In this document: piece after piece, positions 10,701 through 19,147 of the stretch
How positions within the stretch are numbered: position 1 is the first letter of the stretch
Layout of the letters: each line of letters opens with the position of its first letter
Source of the DNA: Tridacna crocea
Taxonomy: Eukaryota; Mollusca; Bivalvia; Cardiida; Cardiidae
Assembly (NCBI GenBank): GCA_943736015.1
Contig: OX031064.1
Location: 59,317,861-59,381,860 of the forward strand
Direction: 5' to 3'
DNA: 64,000 nt
Translations under genes and position numbers: made by a program
The notes under the pieces: model-generated
The model's database searches: none
Told to the model about the DNA's origin: nothing
What the model saw: only the letters and a program-made list of their open reading frames with translations

Positions 10701-12361
10701 TAGACTGTCCGTCACCTAGAGAGACATGTCGACCAACACATCCAAGATCAAAGGTTAACGGCCGCTTCTGTCCTAAATAAGTTGGGGTTAGAGAGAAGAA
10801 GTAGCTACAGCCAGGTAGTTTACTTTCGTGCGTCATTCAGCAAGCTGCCCAAGAGGAGTAGTACATGTTAGCCATTTGGGTTCAAAGCAAGATTTTTTTT
10901 TTCTTCGATCGTCATAAGTCAAGTCTTGCATTAATTTGATTCACGAAATCCCCATTGTATGAAATATCTCATTCCTTTCTACAGGAAATCTATCTCTCTA
11001 TTTTCGCGATTTCTCACACAGGCTCTGATTCTTTTTTACAGGCTCTCAATGCCAAGAAGGAACTGAGACGATTTTTCCAAACCTTTCTCGCCGAGCACAG
11101 TCACTCCGACAACAACAACAACAACGTGGGTGAACTTTGTTCTGTTTTGGAGGACCTTCGTTCGAAACATGGCGGTAAAGGCGACGTCAAGCAGGAGGAG
11201 TTATTTTTAGACACCATTATCGAACTACTTTTTACCGGCGCAGAAACAGTCAGTAGTGCTGGATTTACTGTGGCTTATCAGCTTACTAAGAACAAAAACT
11301 TTATTTCCAATCTTAAAGAGGAACTTCAACAACATGATCTCAGAGACAAAAGTCAGACAATATGTTTAAACGACCTCAAAGCTATGGACTATTTAGAAGC
11401 AGTTGTTAACGAATCACTCCGCACCATCCCTCCGATTGGTGGATTCTTCCGGAAGGTCAAGGAAACATTTGAGCTGGAGGTAAATAAAACTTCATATTTA
11501 AACTTCTGCTGTAGATCATTTTCAACAGTTAAATACGTGTTTATAAACATTAAAGAGAGAGAACACCACAACCTAAACCAGTTTGGATGTTTGAAATAGT
11601 CCACCATCTATATATACTAATATATTTGTTACTTTTTATGAAAAAAAAAATGTCTGCCCACGCTGACAAGAATTTAAAAACATCACTGCCATTTGATTTG
11701 TTGTTTGCCTGCTTTTTTGCAAACTTCAAAGGAGTGTGTTTTCTGTAAAGTTTGATCACAAATAAATGTCTCTCGATCATTTTCGGTATTTAACCCATTC
11801 AACAGACTTTCTTATGATCACATTAGTATATACTTGATGGTATCCTTGCTCTCAGAAATGCTGTTTACCTGTATTTTCTCCATTTTGCAGAATTATTTCG
11901 CCTCTTCCCTAGGGTCGTTAAAACTTTTGATTGCTTTAGTAAATGGTAGAAAGGAAAAAAAGAAAATTTTAATTTTCTTTTCAGTCCCACTTTATTTGTC
12001 TTTAACGACGCCTCTTTTTTATTTTCAGGGCTATACAGTACCACAAGGTTGGACTTTAGCGTTTGGTATAAGAGATACACATCACTCCGACAGCGGCTCT
12101 AGAACTTCTGAGTTTAATCCAGACAAATGGTTGAAGCAGAGTTCTAGTATAGACAAATACTCCTTTCTACCGTTTGGAACAGGCTTGAGAAAGTGCCCTG
12201 GGCAAGCTTATGCAAAAATAGTGCTTAAATTGTTTGTAATTGAACTTACTAGAACGAACGAGGCTACCATAGTGAAAGACTCGGCGCTTGAATTATGGCC
12301 GACACCAAGACCGGCTGACCACGTAACCGTTACATTCAAACACGCTACCAAGGAATTATAG
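7047..12361 (+). CDS. CYP26-like: CYP26-like cytochrome P450 (4 exons, complete)
   Basis: Spliced CDS is 7047-7196, 9086-9580, 11042-11479, 12029-12361, giving 471 residues; every intron is GT-AG and phase 0. Seen: a hydrophobic N-terminal anchor (residues 1-18), a basic stop, then LPPGTMGLPFIGET at 30-43; I-helix GAET at 281-284; K-helix ESLR at 339-342; FNPDKW (PERF-like) at 390-395; haem loop FGTGLRKCPG at 410-419 with ligand Cys417 (12194-12196). Known: LPPGTMG(F/L)PF.GETL, the GYxxPKGW turn and FFKxRxxxYGxVFKTxLFGKPT are CYP26 hallmarks; that family 4-hydroxylates all-trans retinoic acid on the ER membrane. The length is slightly below the ~500 usual for CYP26. Inferred: ER-bound monooxygenase clearing retinoids or a similar lipid. 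The substrate is uncertain because invertebrate CYP26 relatives are poorly characterised. An Asn run (NNNNN, residues 239-243) lies in the variable F-G/H region. No clear AATAAA was found close downstream. Confidence 0.88.
7712..7762. repeat. (GA)n microsatellite in P450 intron 1
   Basis: About 25 GA units with one CAC break near 7712. Confidence 0.95.
7954..8020. repeat. foldback D in P450 intron 1
   Basis: Preceded by TAGGCGCGACTCACTGACCTTTTGCG, a flank shared with copies at 21640 and 9630. Confidence 0.8.
8124..8353 (+). mobile_element. family A MITE in P450 intron 1
   Basis: Left TTAA mutated to TTAT, right TTAA intact. The central arms read GACAATGCTGG/CCAGCATTGTC, showing a paired A-to-C/T-to-G change in both arms. 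Confidence 0.82.
8867..8943. repeat. near-perfect long palindrome in P450 intron 1
   Basis: Arms of about 36 bases (GTCGGTCGATTTACTTCGAA... / ...TTCGAAGTAAACCGACGAC) meet at CTTGTTACAAG, with only about one or two mismatches. A transcript would form a long hairpin. Confidence 0.85.
9086..9580 (+). CDS. CYP26-like: CYP26-like exon 2
   Basis: 165 codons between acceptor TTTCAG|ATC and donor AAG|GTAAGC, both phase 0. It begins IHFFKSRHDRYGKVF and continues through LFGKPTIRV and the helix B-F region to LPINLPGFAFRK, in CYP26 order. The coding frame is open through the 3' splice site, which supports this start rather than an internal one. Confidence 0.87.
9656..9712. repeat. foldback D, shortened centre, P450 intron 2
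   Basis: CAGTGTAGATCAAGATCAGAC joins GATCTTGCATCTACACTGG after only about 14 bases. Confidence 0.75.
9736..9954 (-). mobile_element. family A MITE in P450 intron 2
   Basis: Begins 155 bp after exon 2; TTAA at both ends and a perfect GCTGGTAACCAGC hairpin. Confidence 0.85.
9958..10305 (+). mobile_element. ~345-bp dispersed repeat H
   Basis: Runs from CTCCTGCTAGATGGCATTC to CGAAGAATATGACATGCGCA. A reverse copy lies at 25600-25940, a fused-ends deletion at 13275-13345 and a partial at 44630-44785. Confidence 0.8.
10454..10516. repeat. foldback D in P450 intron 2
   Basis: GATAGTTTAGATTAAAGATC and GATCTTGATCTAAACTGTCC; both arms carry the same GTTTAGAT/ATCTAAAC change. Confidence 0.78.
10646..10711. 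repeat. foldback D in P450 intron 2
   Basis: CACTGTAGATCAAGATCAGA...TGATCTAGACTGTCCG; 130 bp after the previous copy. Confidence 0.75.
10748..10796 (+). repeat. intronic copy of the 49-bp P450 upstream segment
   Basis: Identical over 49 bases to 6804-6852, in the same orientation; flanks differ on both sides. It lies in intron 2 (9581-11041), close to two copies of the 65-bp GATCAAGATCAGACTG foldback. Confidence 0.6.
11042..11479 (+). CDS. CYP26-like: CYP26-like exon 3
   Basis: 146 codons between acceptor TTTTACAG|GCT and donor GAG|GTAAAT, phase 0 at both ends. It carries the G-H region with an AAC-repeat Asn tract, the I-helix oxygen-activation motif TGAETVSSAG and the K-helix ESLRTIPP, followed by the CYP26-like GGFFRKVKETFELE. 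Confidence 0.87.
12029..12361 (+). CDS. CYP26-like: CYP26-like exon 4 with haem-binding loop and stop
   Basis: 110 codons plus TAG (12359-12361) after acceptor TTTTCAG|GGC. It opens GYTVPQGW, contains the SIRDTH-like GIRDTHH, a PERF-like FNPDKW and the cysteine loop FGTGLRKCPG. The C-terminus ends TFKHATKEL, about where CYP26 proteins end. Confidence 0.88.
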   Translation, partial: GYTVPQGWTLAFGIRDTHHSDSGSRTSEFNPDKWLKQSSSIDKYSFLPFGTGLRKCPGQAYAKIVLKLFVIELTRTNEATIVKDSALELWPTPRPADHVTVTFKHATKEL

Positions 12362-12940
12362 CCACGAAACATACGATATTTAAAATTTGACGAAGTAACA
12401 CCTTTCACTCTTTACCAGACAAAAACATTGTAGAATCGTCTATATTTGAACCATGCTCTGACAAAAGGGGGCTAAATGTATCTCTGTAATCCGTGATACC
12501 AAGCAAGTTATCACATAAATATGGATCTATAACGTCCATTTTGTCAATCAGCTGACTGAATCATAGGGTAGACTGGCCCTAGGACATACAGTAAATTGAC
12601 CAATAGGGAAAGGTTTCGGCTCGGGTCAGCCTGCATGGGGTACGCAGGCTGACCTGGTTCGATGCTTTCCACAGATGCACTGAGCCCTGTTTCACACAGT
12701 ATGGTTCATTTATCTACAATGACAGATGACAAATCCAACAAGGCTCATGCTATGCATCATTTATAAGTTAAAACACGTTCTGGAAAAAGGAGAAAATGCA
12801 GGTTTCGACCATTTTCTTCTTTTCCCACAATATATTTCAAAAGCCTTCATCGGGGTCATACAGACGCGAAGTTGTTTGGTAAAGCATAAATGAATTTTAT
12901 CTATTTATTGCGTGTATGTGATTAACTATGTGTGTTTTTC

Positions 12941-13232
12941 TTAACCCTTTTCCAAACAGTCCCTGGTTTTAACGACCCTGGAAAAGAAGTCTTTTGAAAA
13001 CATCGTGGGATGTGACAGCATTGTCTCCTTTTCCCACTATCTTTTCTGCCCAGCTGGAAATAAATTTCAGTTTTTGAGTTGCGTTTATTTTGTAGCCTGC
13101 AAGTTCTTTCAACTTGGACCAGTCTTAAATTTTGTCGTTTCCAATGTTTCCTACCGGTATCGGTGATTTAGTTATCTGCAAATGCTTTCAATTTGGACCA
13201 GTCTAACGTTATGTCATTTAGTAAAGAGTTAA
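12941..13232 (-). mobile_element. compound family A MITE
   Basis: TTAACCCTTTTCC to GTAAAGAGTTAA, but with two consecutive right halves (13040-13140 and 13150-13232). Probably one copy inserted in or recombined with another. Confidence 0.7.
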
Positions 13233-13274
13233 CTAGGGTCAGTGTACCAGTCTGAAGAGTTAAGATAATTTTGT

Positions 13275-13345
13275 TGTCTGCGCATGTCATATTCTTCGAA
13301 GATGAGTATTTATAGAATGCCATTTAGCGGGAGATAATGAAGATG
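13275..13345 (-). mobile_element. internally deleted repeat H
   Basis: TGCGCATGTCATATTCTTCG joins directly to GATGAGTATTTATAGAATGC. About 270 bp of the full-length repeat are missing. Confidence 0.75.
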
Positions 13346-13464
13346 ATTTGTCCCCAAGATTTTTGGTTCGAAATTAATGTTTCAGTTACCTGTTTACCAG
13401 ACGACAAAAAGTTCTTAACTTTTCCGTACAGAAAACGCTTTGCAGACGACAATTAAACCAACAC

Positions 13465-13844
13465 TTAACTCTTTACCAAACGACACAATTTTAGACTGGT
13501 CCTGATTGAAAGCATTAGCCGACGACAAAATAAAAGTGACTGAAATTTTGAATTTTATTTTTGGAAAGCATTGTTGGAAAAGGAGAAAGTGCTGGTTACC
13601 AGCATTTTCTTCTTTTCCCACAATGTTTTCAGATGGATTCTTTCTCGGGGTTGTTAATGGTCAGGATTTTGTTGTAAAGGATCAAATGAAAAAAATTGCA
13701 TTTGAAAAGATAGATAATATTTTGGGAAAAGGAGGACATGTTGTGTACTGGCATTTTTTCCCCTTTCCCTGTGATGATTTTAGAAAGCGTTCGCCTTAGT
13801 GTGGTCGTTAAAAACAAGAACAACCATGTTTGGTAAAGGGTTAA
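13465..13844 (+). mobile_element. two merged family A MITE copies
   Basis: The first copy runs from TTAACTCTTTACC to GTAAAGGATCA (13465-13686). A degenerate right half with GGGAAAAGGAGGACATG follows and ends GGTAAAGGGTTAA at 13844. Confidence 0.7.
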
Positions 13845-14016
13845 ATATTTATTTGTGGAAATGTCAGATATATGGTGTATGGCATTATTTCGTGAATGTG
13901 TCATAATATTTATTTTATTTTTCTATCCCTGATGTGATAGGTGATGGTTCTATACCGGTGAACGTTTATGTCGTTATTTGTGTCTTTATATGTCTATGTA
14001 CTTTTATAAATTGTAA

Positions 14017-14272
14017 TGGCCTTCAACGTGCAAAAAGGGGCATTCGGACAATTGCGTAAAGTGTCGTATGGGATTAGCCTGCGCACTCTGCGCAGGCTAA
14101 TCGCAAACGACTCTTTCTATTTTAATGTAATTTTATGTTCTACGCAAGTCTACTGTAGCATAAAATCTAATGCAGTCGTAAAACGCCGTCTCGGATTAGC
14201 CTGTGTGGACTGCGAAGGCTGATCCGGAACGTCACTTTACGCAAATTTCTCTTTTTCGCGTGTTGCAGGCCA
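14017..14272. mobile_element. foldback with GCGCAGGCTAATC palindromes, family F
   Basis: Inverted ends TGGCCTTCAACGTGC...TTGCGTAAAGTG and CACTTTACGCAA...GCGTGTTGCAGGCCA. Inside are two palindromes, GATTAGCCTGCGCACTCTGC... and the diverged one at 14191-14224. Confidence 0.82.
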
Positions 14273-14699
14273 GATTATGTCAGTTATGTACATCGAAGTC
14301 CGTGTACATGTTGTATTTCTTTGTTCCAACTTTTACAGAAATTACATAACTCTTTATTGGTCAGTCTCGAGCTTTCACGAACAATAATTGGGATAGTTTC
14401 TGAAATTATTGTCGAAAAAGGGAGAACGCCGGAAACCAGCATTTTTTTTCCTTTCCTAAAATGTACTTCAACCTGAGCTAGAATTAAAAGTTCATTTGTA
14501 CCCATTATGTACCTGTCTTCTGCTGAGGTTTGAATTTGAATGAGTCTAAAAATTGTCGATTTCGAATGCTTTTAATCTGACTTTTGAGGATGAACTTACG
14601 GAAACTGAACATTTTAATGAAAAAAAAAACCAGCTTTAAATATGCATGATTGAAATAGGAAACGTAAGAATTCTCGTCTTGATGTTGTATTCTACAGAT

Positions 14700-14875
14700 C
14701 TCCAGATAGATGGGGTGATTTTGATTTCATAATTGAAAATATTAGTTATTCTCCACTAAACCCTATGTTATGGGTACTCATTAGAATCGTATCACCCAGA
14801 CAATTCTTATGAGTACCCACAACATAGAGTTTGAAAGAGAAATAACAGATTTAGAATACCACTACTCCCTCTTAA
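14700..14875. mobile_element. palindromic element K, second copy
   Basis: The core CCCTATGTTATGGGTACTCATTAG... pairs with CTTATGAGTACCCACAACATAG; outer ends AGATGGGGTGATTTTGATTTC/CTACTCCCTCTT. Homologous to 553-735. Confidence 0.8.
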
Positions 14876-15254
14876 TCTACAGCTCTGATTCTATATCAAG
14901 GGAGGCTACTCAAGCTGAAAAAAAAAAAACCCGACCCCGGTGTTAAAGGGAAGTAGCCTATGCGGATCATATTCCGGTGAACAAAGAATAATTAGTTGAT
15001 ATCTAATAAAACAGCGTTCCAAAACATCGTAATGATGTGGGCAAACTGAAGAAAAAATTTGAAATTTGAAATTTGATACCATTTTCGTGTTCTCTGAAAA
15101 ACATGTATTGAGAAAAAAAAAAGAAAAACATAAAATTGACCGTTTCTAGCATATTTTTGTCACTTTTTCACCCAAAAGTAGTCGAATACTTTTTTATTAT
15201 TATAATTACATTTTAGCCATGCTATGTGAAAAGAGGGCTTGATGCGTCTATAAA

Positions 15255-15444
15255 TTGAAAGCACTTGCAGACGTTAAAATAAACGCAAGTCAAAAATTGA
15301 AATTTGTTTCCATTAGGGTAGAAAACGTTGTGGGAAAAGGAGAAAATGCTGGTAACCAGCATTTTCTCCTTTTCCCACAATGTTTTCAAAAGGCTTCTTT
15401 CTCAGGATCGTAAAATCCAGGGATTGATTGGTGAATGGTTAAAC
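15255..15444 (+). mobile_element. family A MITE, left end lost
   Basis: Starts inside the GCAGACG segment; the hairpin is perfect and the right end is GTGAATGGTTAA. Confidence 0.75.
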
Positions 15445-15801
15445 CCCCTTTTGTCAGAGTATTGTTCTTTTCGAATGTCCGTGAATTCAGCTGCCATGAC
15501 TGTTATAAAACTTAGAATATAGATGTAGAATATTCAATGAGATTTGTTTGTTCCTTGTGTATCATCTGCTTTCATGTTATCTGTATTTATTATATTGAAG
15601 AAGAATGCTTAGAGTACTTAACGTTAATGATCAGAACAATTAATAATAATATTTATAAAAAAAAAAAAAAAAAAAAGCTTAAATCAGCTTATTAGTTCGT
15701 TTCTGTATTCTGCACCTCCTATTTGTAAAATTGTATACGTAAATCTTTCAACTTTGTGAAAAGGACTTGATACACAATTCAATCCAGTAAACACTTAAAC
15801 A

Positions 15802-15836
15802 TGTTTAGTTCTATCATAGCTGACAGAATAGAGACA
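15802..15836 (+). pseudogene. fragment duplicated from CYP26-like exon 2
   Basis: 35 bases match 9356-9390 of exon 2 with two substitutions (33/35). No recognisable P450 coding sequence continues on either side, and a TTAA element starts at 15863. This is a remnant of a second gene copy or a captured exon piece. Confidence 0.6.
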
Positions 15837-15862
15837 GTTCCAGTAACGAGGGAACCATTACT

Positions 15863-16066
15863 TTAACCCTTTCCTCCATGGATACTCATTTCTACACATT
15901 GCTTGTAGGAGCCTTAGGAAAACATTGTGGCAAAAGGTGAAATTGCTCGTGAAGAGCAATTTCACCTTTTGTCACAATGTTTTCCATGCTATCAAAAGGT
16001 GTCATATACACATAAGAAACGGCTTCATCCTTGCTGTTATCTAGGGTCAATAAGAGAACCTGTAGG
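15863..16066 (-). mobile_element. family B MITE, right end lost
   Basis: TTAACCCTTTCCTCCATGG, then GGCAAAAGGTGAAATTGCTCG hairpin; ends at AGGGTCAATAAGAG where the P450-like fragment starts. Family B shares the AAAACATTGTGG stem base with family A but has a different loop (GCTCGTGAAGAGC) and flanks. Confidence 0.75.
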
Positions 16067-16174
16067 TCTATGGTGTTCAACATTTGTTCAGCACCGGACA
16101 GTACCATCAGCTGCTGCAGTAGAAGAAATTATGCGAAATAAGGACCAGTTTCGTACCCGAACAATGCCGAATTG
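16060..16174 (+). pseudogene. P450-like coding fragment (helix B region), broken
   Basis: The reading frame gives REPVGLW followed by PSAAAVEEIMRNKDQFRTR, then a stop at 16173. The Ala-rich VEEIMRNKDQF segment looks like P450 helix B (S-x-A-x-x-EE-(I/L)-(M/L)-R-N), closer to mitochondrial-clan P450s than to the CYP26 gene upstream. Its left side abuts a truncated TTAA element and its right end runs into the satellite, where a one-base shift would continue as IDYYEVHRC. The family assignment is tentative. Confidence 0.35.
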
Positions 16175-16755
16175 ACTACTACGAAGTACACCGATGTAGT
16201 ACCCGAACAATGCCGAATTGACTACTACGAAGAACACCGATGTAGTACCCGAACAATGCCGAATTGACTACTACGAAGTACACCGATGTAAAACCCGAAC
16301 AATGCCGAATTGACTACTACGAAGTACACCGATGTAGTAGCCGAACAATGCCGAATTGACTACTACGAAGTACACCGATGTAGTAGCCGAACAATGCCGA
16401 ATTGACTACTACGAAGAACACCGATGTAGTACCCGAACAATGCCGAATTGACTACTACGAAGTACACCGATGTAAAACCCGAACAATGCCAAATTGACTA
16501 CTGCGAAGTACACCGATGTAGTAGCCGAACAATGCCGAATTGACTACTACGGAGTACACCGATGTAGTACCCGAACAATGCCGAATTGACTACTACGAAT
16601 TACACCGATGTAGTATCCGAACAATGCCGAATTGACTACTACGAATTACACCGATGTAGTACCCGAACAATGCCGAATTGACTACTACGAAGTACACCGA
16701 TGTAGTAGCCGAACAATGCCGAATTGACTACTACAAAGTACAACGATGTAGTAAT
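16153..16755 (+). repeat. 46-bp tandem satellite, about 13 units
   Basis: The unit begins GTACCCGAACAATGCCGAAT and closes with GACTACTACGAAGTACACCGATGTA. Units differ by a few substitutions (GTAGCC/GTACCC, AAGTAC/AAGAAC/AATTAC), and the final unit decays near 16745. The first unit is continuous with the P450-like fragment, so the array probably grew from that exon end. Confidence 0.9.
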
Positions 16756-16759
16756 CAAG

Positions 16760-17500
16760 TTCTACAAAGTACACCGAAACACCCTGTTTTCTAATCAGTC
16801 AGTCGGCTAGACTTTTGAATTTGGGAAAAGAATTTGCACAAAGGTGATTTTTTTCTCCCAAAGTGCTTTTGAGCCCGAGTTGACGCAGATTTGATTTACG
16901 AACTACTACGAATTTCCAGAAGCTAGCCGAATATTGACCCCCGAATTTGAAAATTTCAAATTCGGGATCAATCCCCGGTCTGTGAGACCGGAGGTTATGT
17001 AGATTTATGGTACTAAAATAAGACGTTTTATCTTAATGATATATATTGGCACATCGACCCTCGCTGATGTTATCCTTAAAATCCTTTACTGTTTGCCTTT
17101 AAACCCTAGCGAGCCATCACCCCTTTTTTTAAAAGAGAAAACTTGTACATGTATCCCATTTGTATTTATTCTCTCCATACGCTGCATGTTACATCCGATC
17201 ACCCGAAGTTGTCCTGATTAAATTGGCTTCTTTACAAAAGAAGTCAGGAGAGGTCAGCATCAATGTATTTTTCACACTGGCTTTCAATTTCGATATATTT
17301 TTGCAAATGTAAACAAATAAGTGGGAAAAAAAAAACAACAACGCCATTTGGAAACTTCATGTGCTTCACAAGACGGTCACGTGACCTCCTTGTCGCGTTT
17401 TCAAGTCACACGATCTTGTCTTCTTTCTCTTTCTTAACGAAATTCGTCTTAGATTTTCTTCTGCTTTGATTTATATGATTAATTAAGATTACAATTATTT
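16760..17500. other. AT-rich non-coding stretch after the satellite
   Basis: No coding potential or known repeat recognised. There is a short inverted repeat around 16935-16975 (CCCGAATTTGAAA/TTTCAAATTCGGG). The stretch bridges the satellite and the adaptor upstream region. Confidence 0.4.
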
Positions 17501-19066
17501 GAGAGTTCATGTGCAGCCATGACAAAATTGATGTGATAAATCTTTTCTCAATTCGTCATATAAAACAAACAACACTTATTTCTTGTTTCATTTTATTGTT
17601 ATTATTTCGCTTTATCTACAAAACGATAACGAAACAGACTATGTAACAGTACAATATCGCAGGAAAAATGAATTAAGACAGCAAATACTGTGACTCTCTG
17701 CCTTTTAAACTCACCACTATTAGAGAGGTCCGATGATATTGACCCTGACTCAATGTCTCCTAAAGATCCTGAACTAGATAGTGTTTAATTTTACCGGACA
17801 TTTAATGGTCTAAGGGAGACAACTGTGGTATACCACGATCTAAATTATCCAATGCTTACTTCCCTTTAATTCGCGGTCAGGGTAAACAAGAAGACGAATA
17901 AAAATAAGTTGTTCGTTAACTTCAGTCTGCAGGGACGACCACTATAAAAATCGTTTATAACCAACCAAACGTGAATTAGAATATTTTGTAACGAAATCAT
18001 GAATGATATTGGCATTTACAGATTTGAAAATAACTGCCGAAGAAAGATAAAAAAGATAGGCTAATGTATACGTTTTGGTACCCAGAGAGTAGTCTCCCTT
18101 AAAGATATTTCATCATGTTTGTTTCTCATACAAAAACCGCCAAAATTTAAAATGGTACATAACGTTTTGGATCATGTCAAGGTAAGATTCACCATTGAAT
18201 ACAAATTTAACCATGAATATAACATTTTAATTTCTCACTAAAAGCCTTGCCTTAGATTACAAGACATATACATGTATGTTCGCTTAAAAAGACACAAGCC
18301 TGAATGTCGAAGTCATGGTCATAAGAAGGAGCGGTTTTGTTTTCAATATAGTTAAATATCGTGTGTTTATGATCTTAGCTGATCTAGAGTTGTTCTATTT
18401 GGATCAGGTTATTTAGGTTATCAAATTTCGAAAGATAAAGTAAAAGAAAAACTTTATATAGAGTCCGGTGTAATTAATTAAATCTGTCTCGGCGATGATA
18501 CAGAAGCAGGCTTAATCTAGATTTCCTTCAAATTTTGCCTCAAAGTGAGAGGCTAGTAAAAGCAGCTCATCTTCCACAGTCAACAATAAAGTAAACGTCC
18601 TCGTACATGCAGCAAATGTACCTATCTCAGGTTAAAAATCCTTGCCAAAATTATACCAAGTAACTTTCAAAATGGTGGCTTATTATTGATTTGGTCATAT
18701 TAAGGGAGGTAACTCTGCGTTAGTCATAATTTAGGAATGTCAGAGTTTTTTCCCTTAGACCACGAAATGATCTAAAGAAAGCCATCATACCGGTGTGAGA
18801 AAGATAAAACGGCAACTTCCTAATTTCATATTGACTGGCAAATGTTGACAGTGGGCACCTTCAAAAACTGATATCTGGGTCGACATGGCTTTATTGATAA
18901 AAAATGTGCTGTATTCCGATTAAAAATCATCCTATAAGTTTATCGCAACCAGTATCCTGCAAACCAGGAAGTATCATGTTACTACATCGATATGTGACAA
19001 AGAAGTATATTTGAAGCGTTTAGCGTTGGAAATAACGACTGGAAATAGACTTTAAAACTTGAAAAA
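17500..19066 (+). promoter_or_regulatory. repeat-poor stretch upstream of the adaptor gene
   Basis: About 1.5 kb without recognisable MITE copies, unlike most of the window, directly before the first coding exon. It probably holds the promoter and 5' UTR, possibly with a non-coding exon. No clear TATA box near the ATG was found. Short GGGAGGTAACTCTG-type words near 18704-18717 are common in molluscan non-coding DNA. Confidence 0.4.
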
Positions 19067-19147
19067 ATGCCTGGAGGTTGTCCTTTACCTAATTATTCCT
19101 CTGTGATACGATGGACAGTTCAGGATGTCATCAATTGGCTTGGACAG
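19067..19147 (+). CDS. LCP2-like: adaptor exon 1: start and first SAM helix
   Basis: 27 codons, MPGGCPLPNY...WTVQDVINWLGQ, ending CAG|GTACTT in phase 0. The ATG has A at -3, and an in-frame TAG at 19046-19048 rules out an upstream start in this exon. W-T-V-x-D-V-x-x-W-L is the standard opening helix of a SAM domain. Confidence 0.78.

Larger units (their letters stand above)
12362..15800. other. intergenic region after the P450
   Basis: No gene seen. Mostly decayed TTAA-MITE copies (12941-13232, 13465-13844, 15255-15444), a GCGCAGGCTAATC foldback at 14017-14272, a TACCCATA/ACTCATTAGAAT palindrome at 14700-14875 and a poly-A tract at 15658-15676. Confidence 0.6.

Noticed and set aside
16153..16755. 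Regularly spaced 46-bp repeats considered as a CRISPR array
   Set aside because: No variable spacers; units are fully tandem, and the window is from an animal genome.
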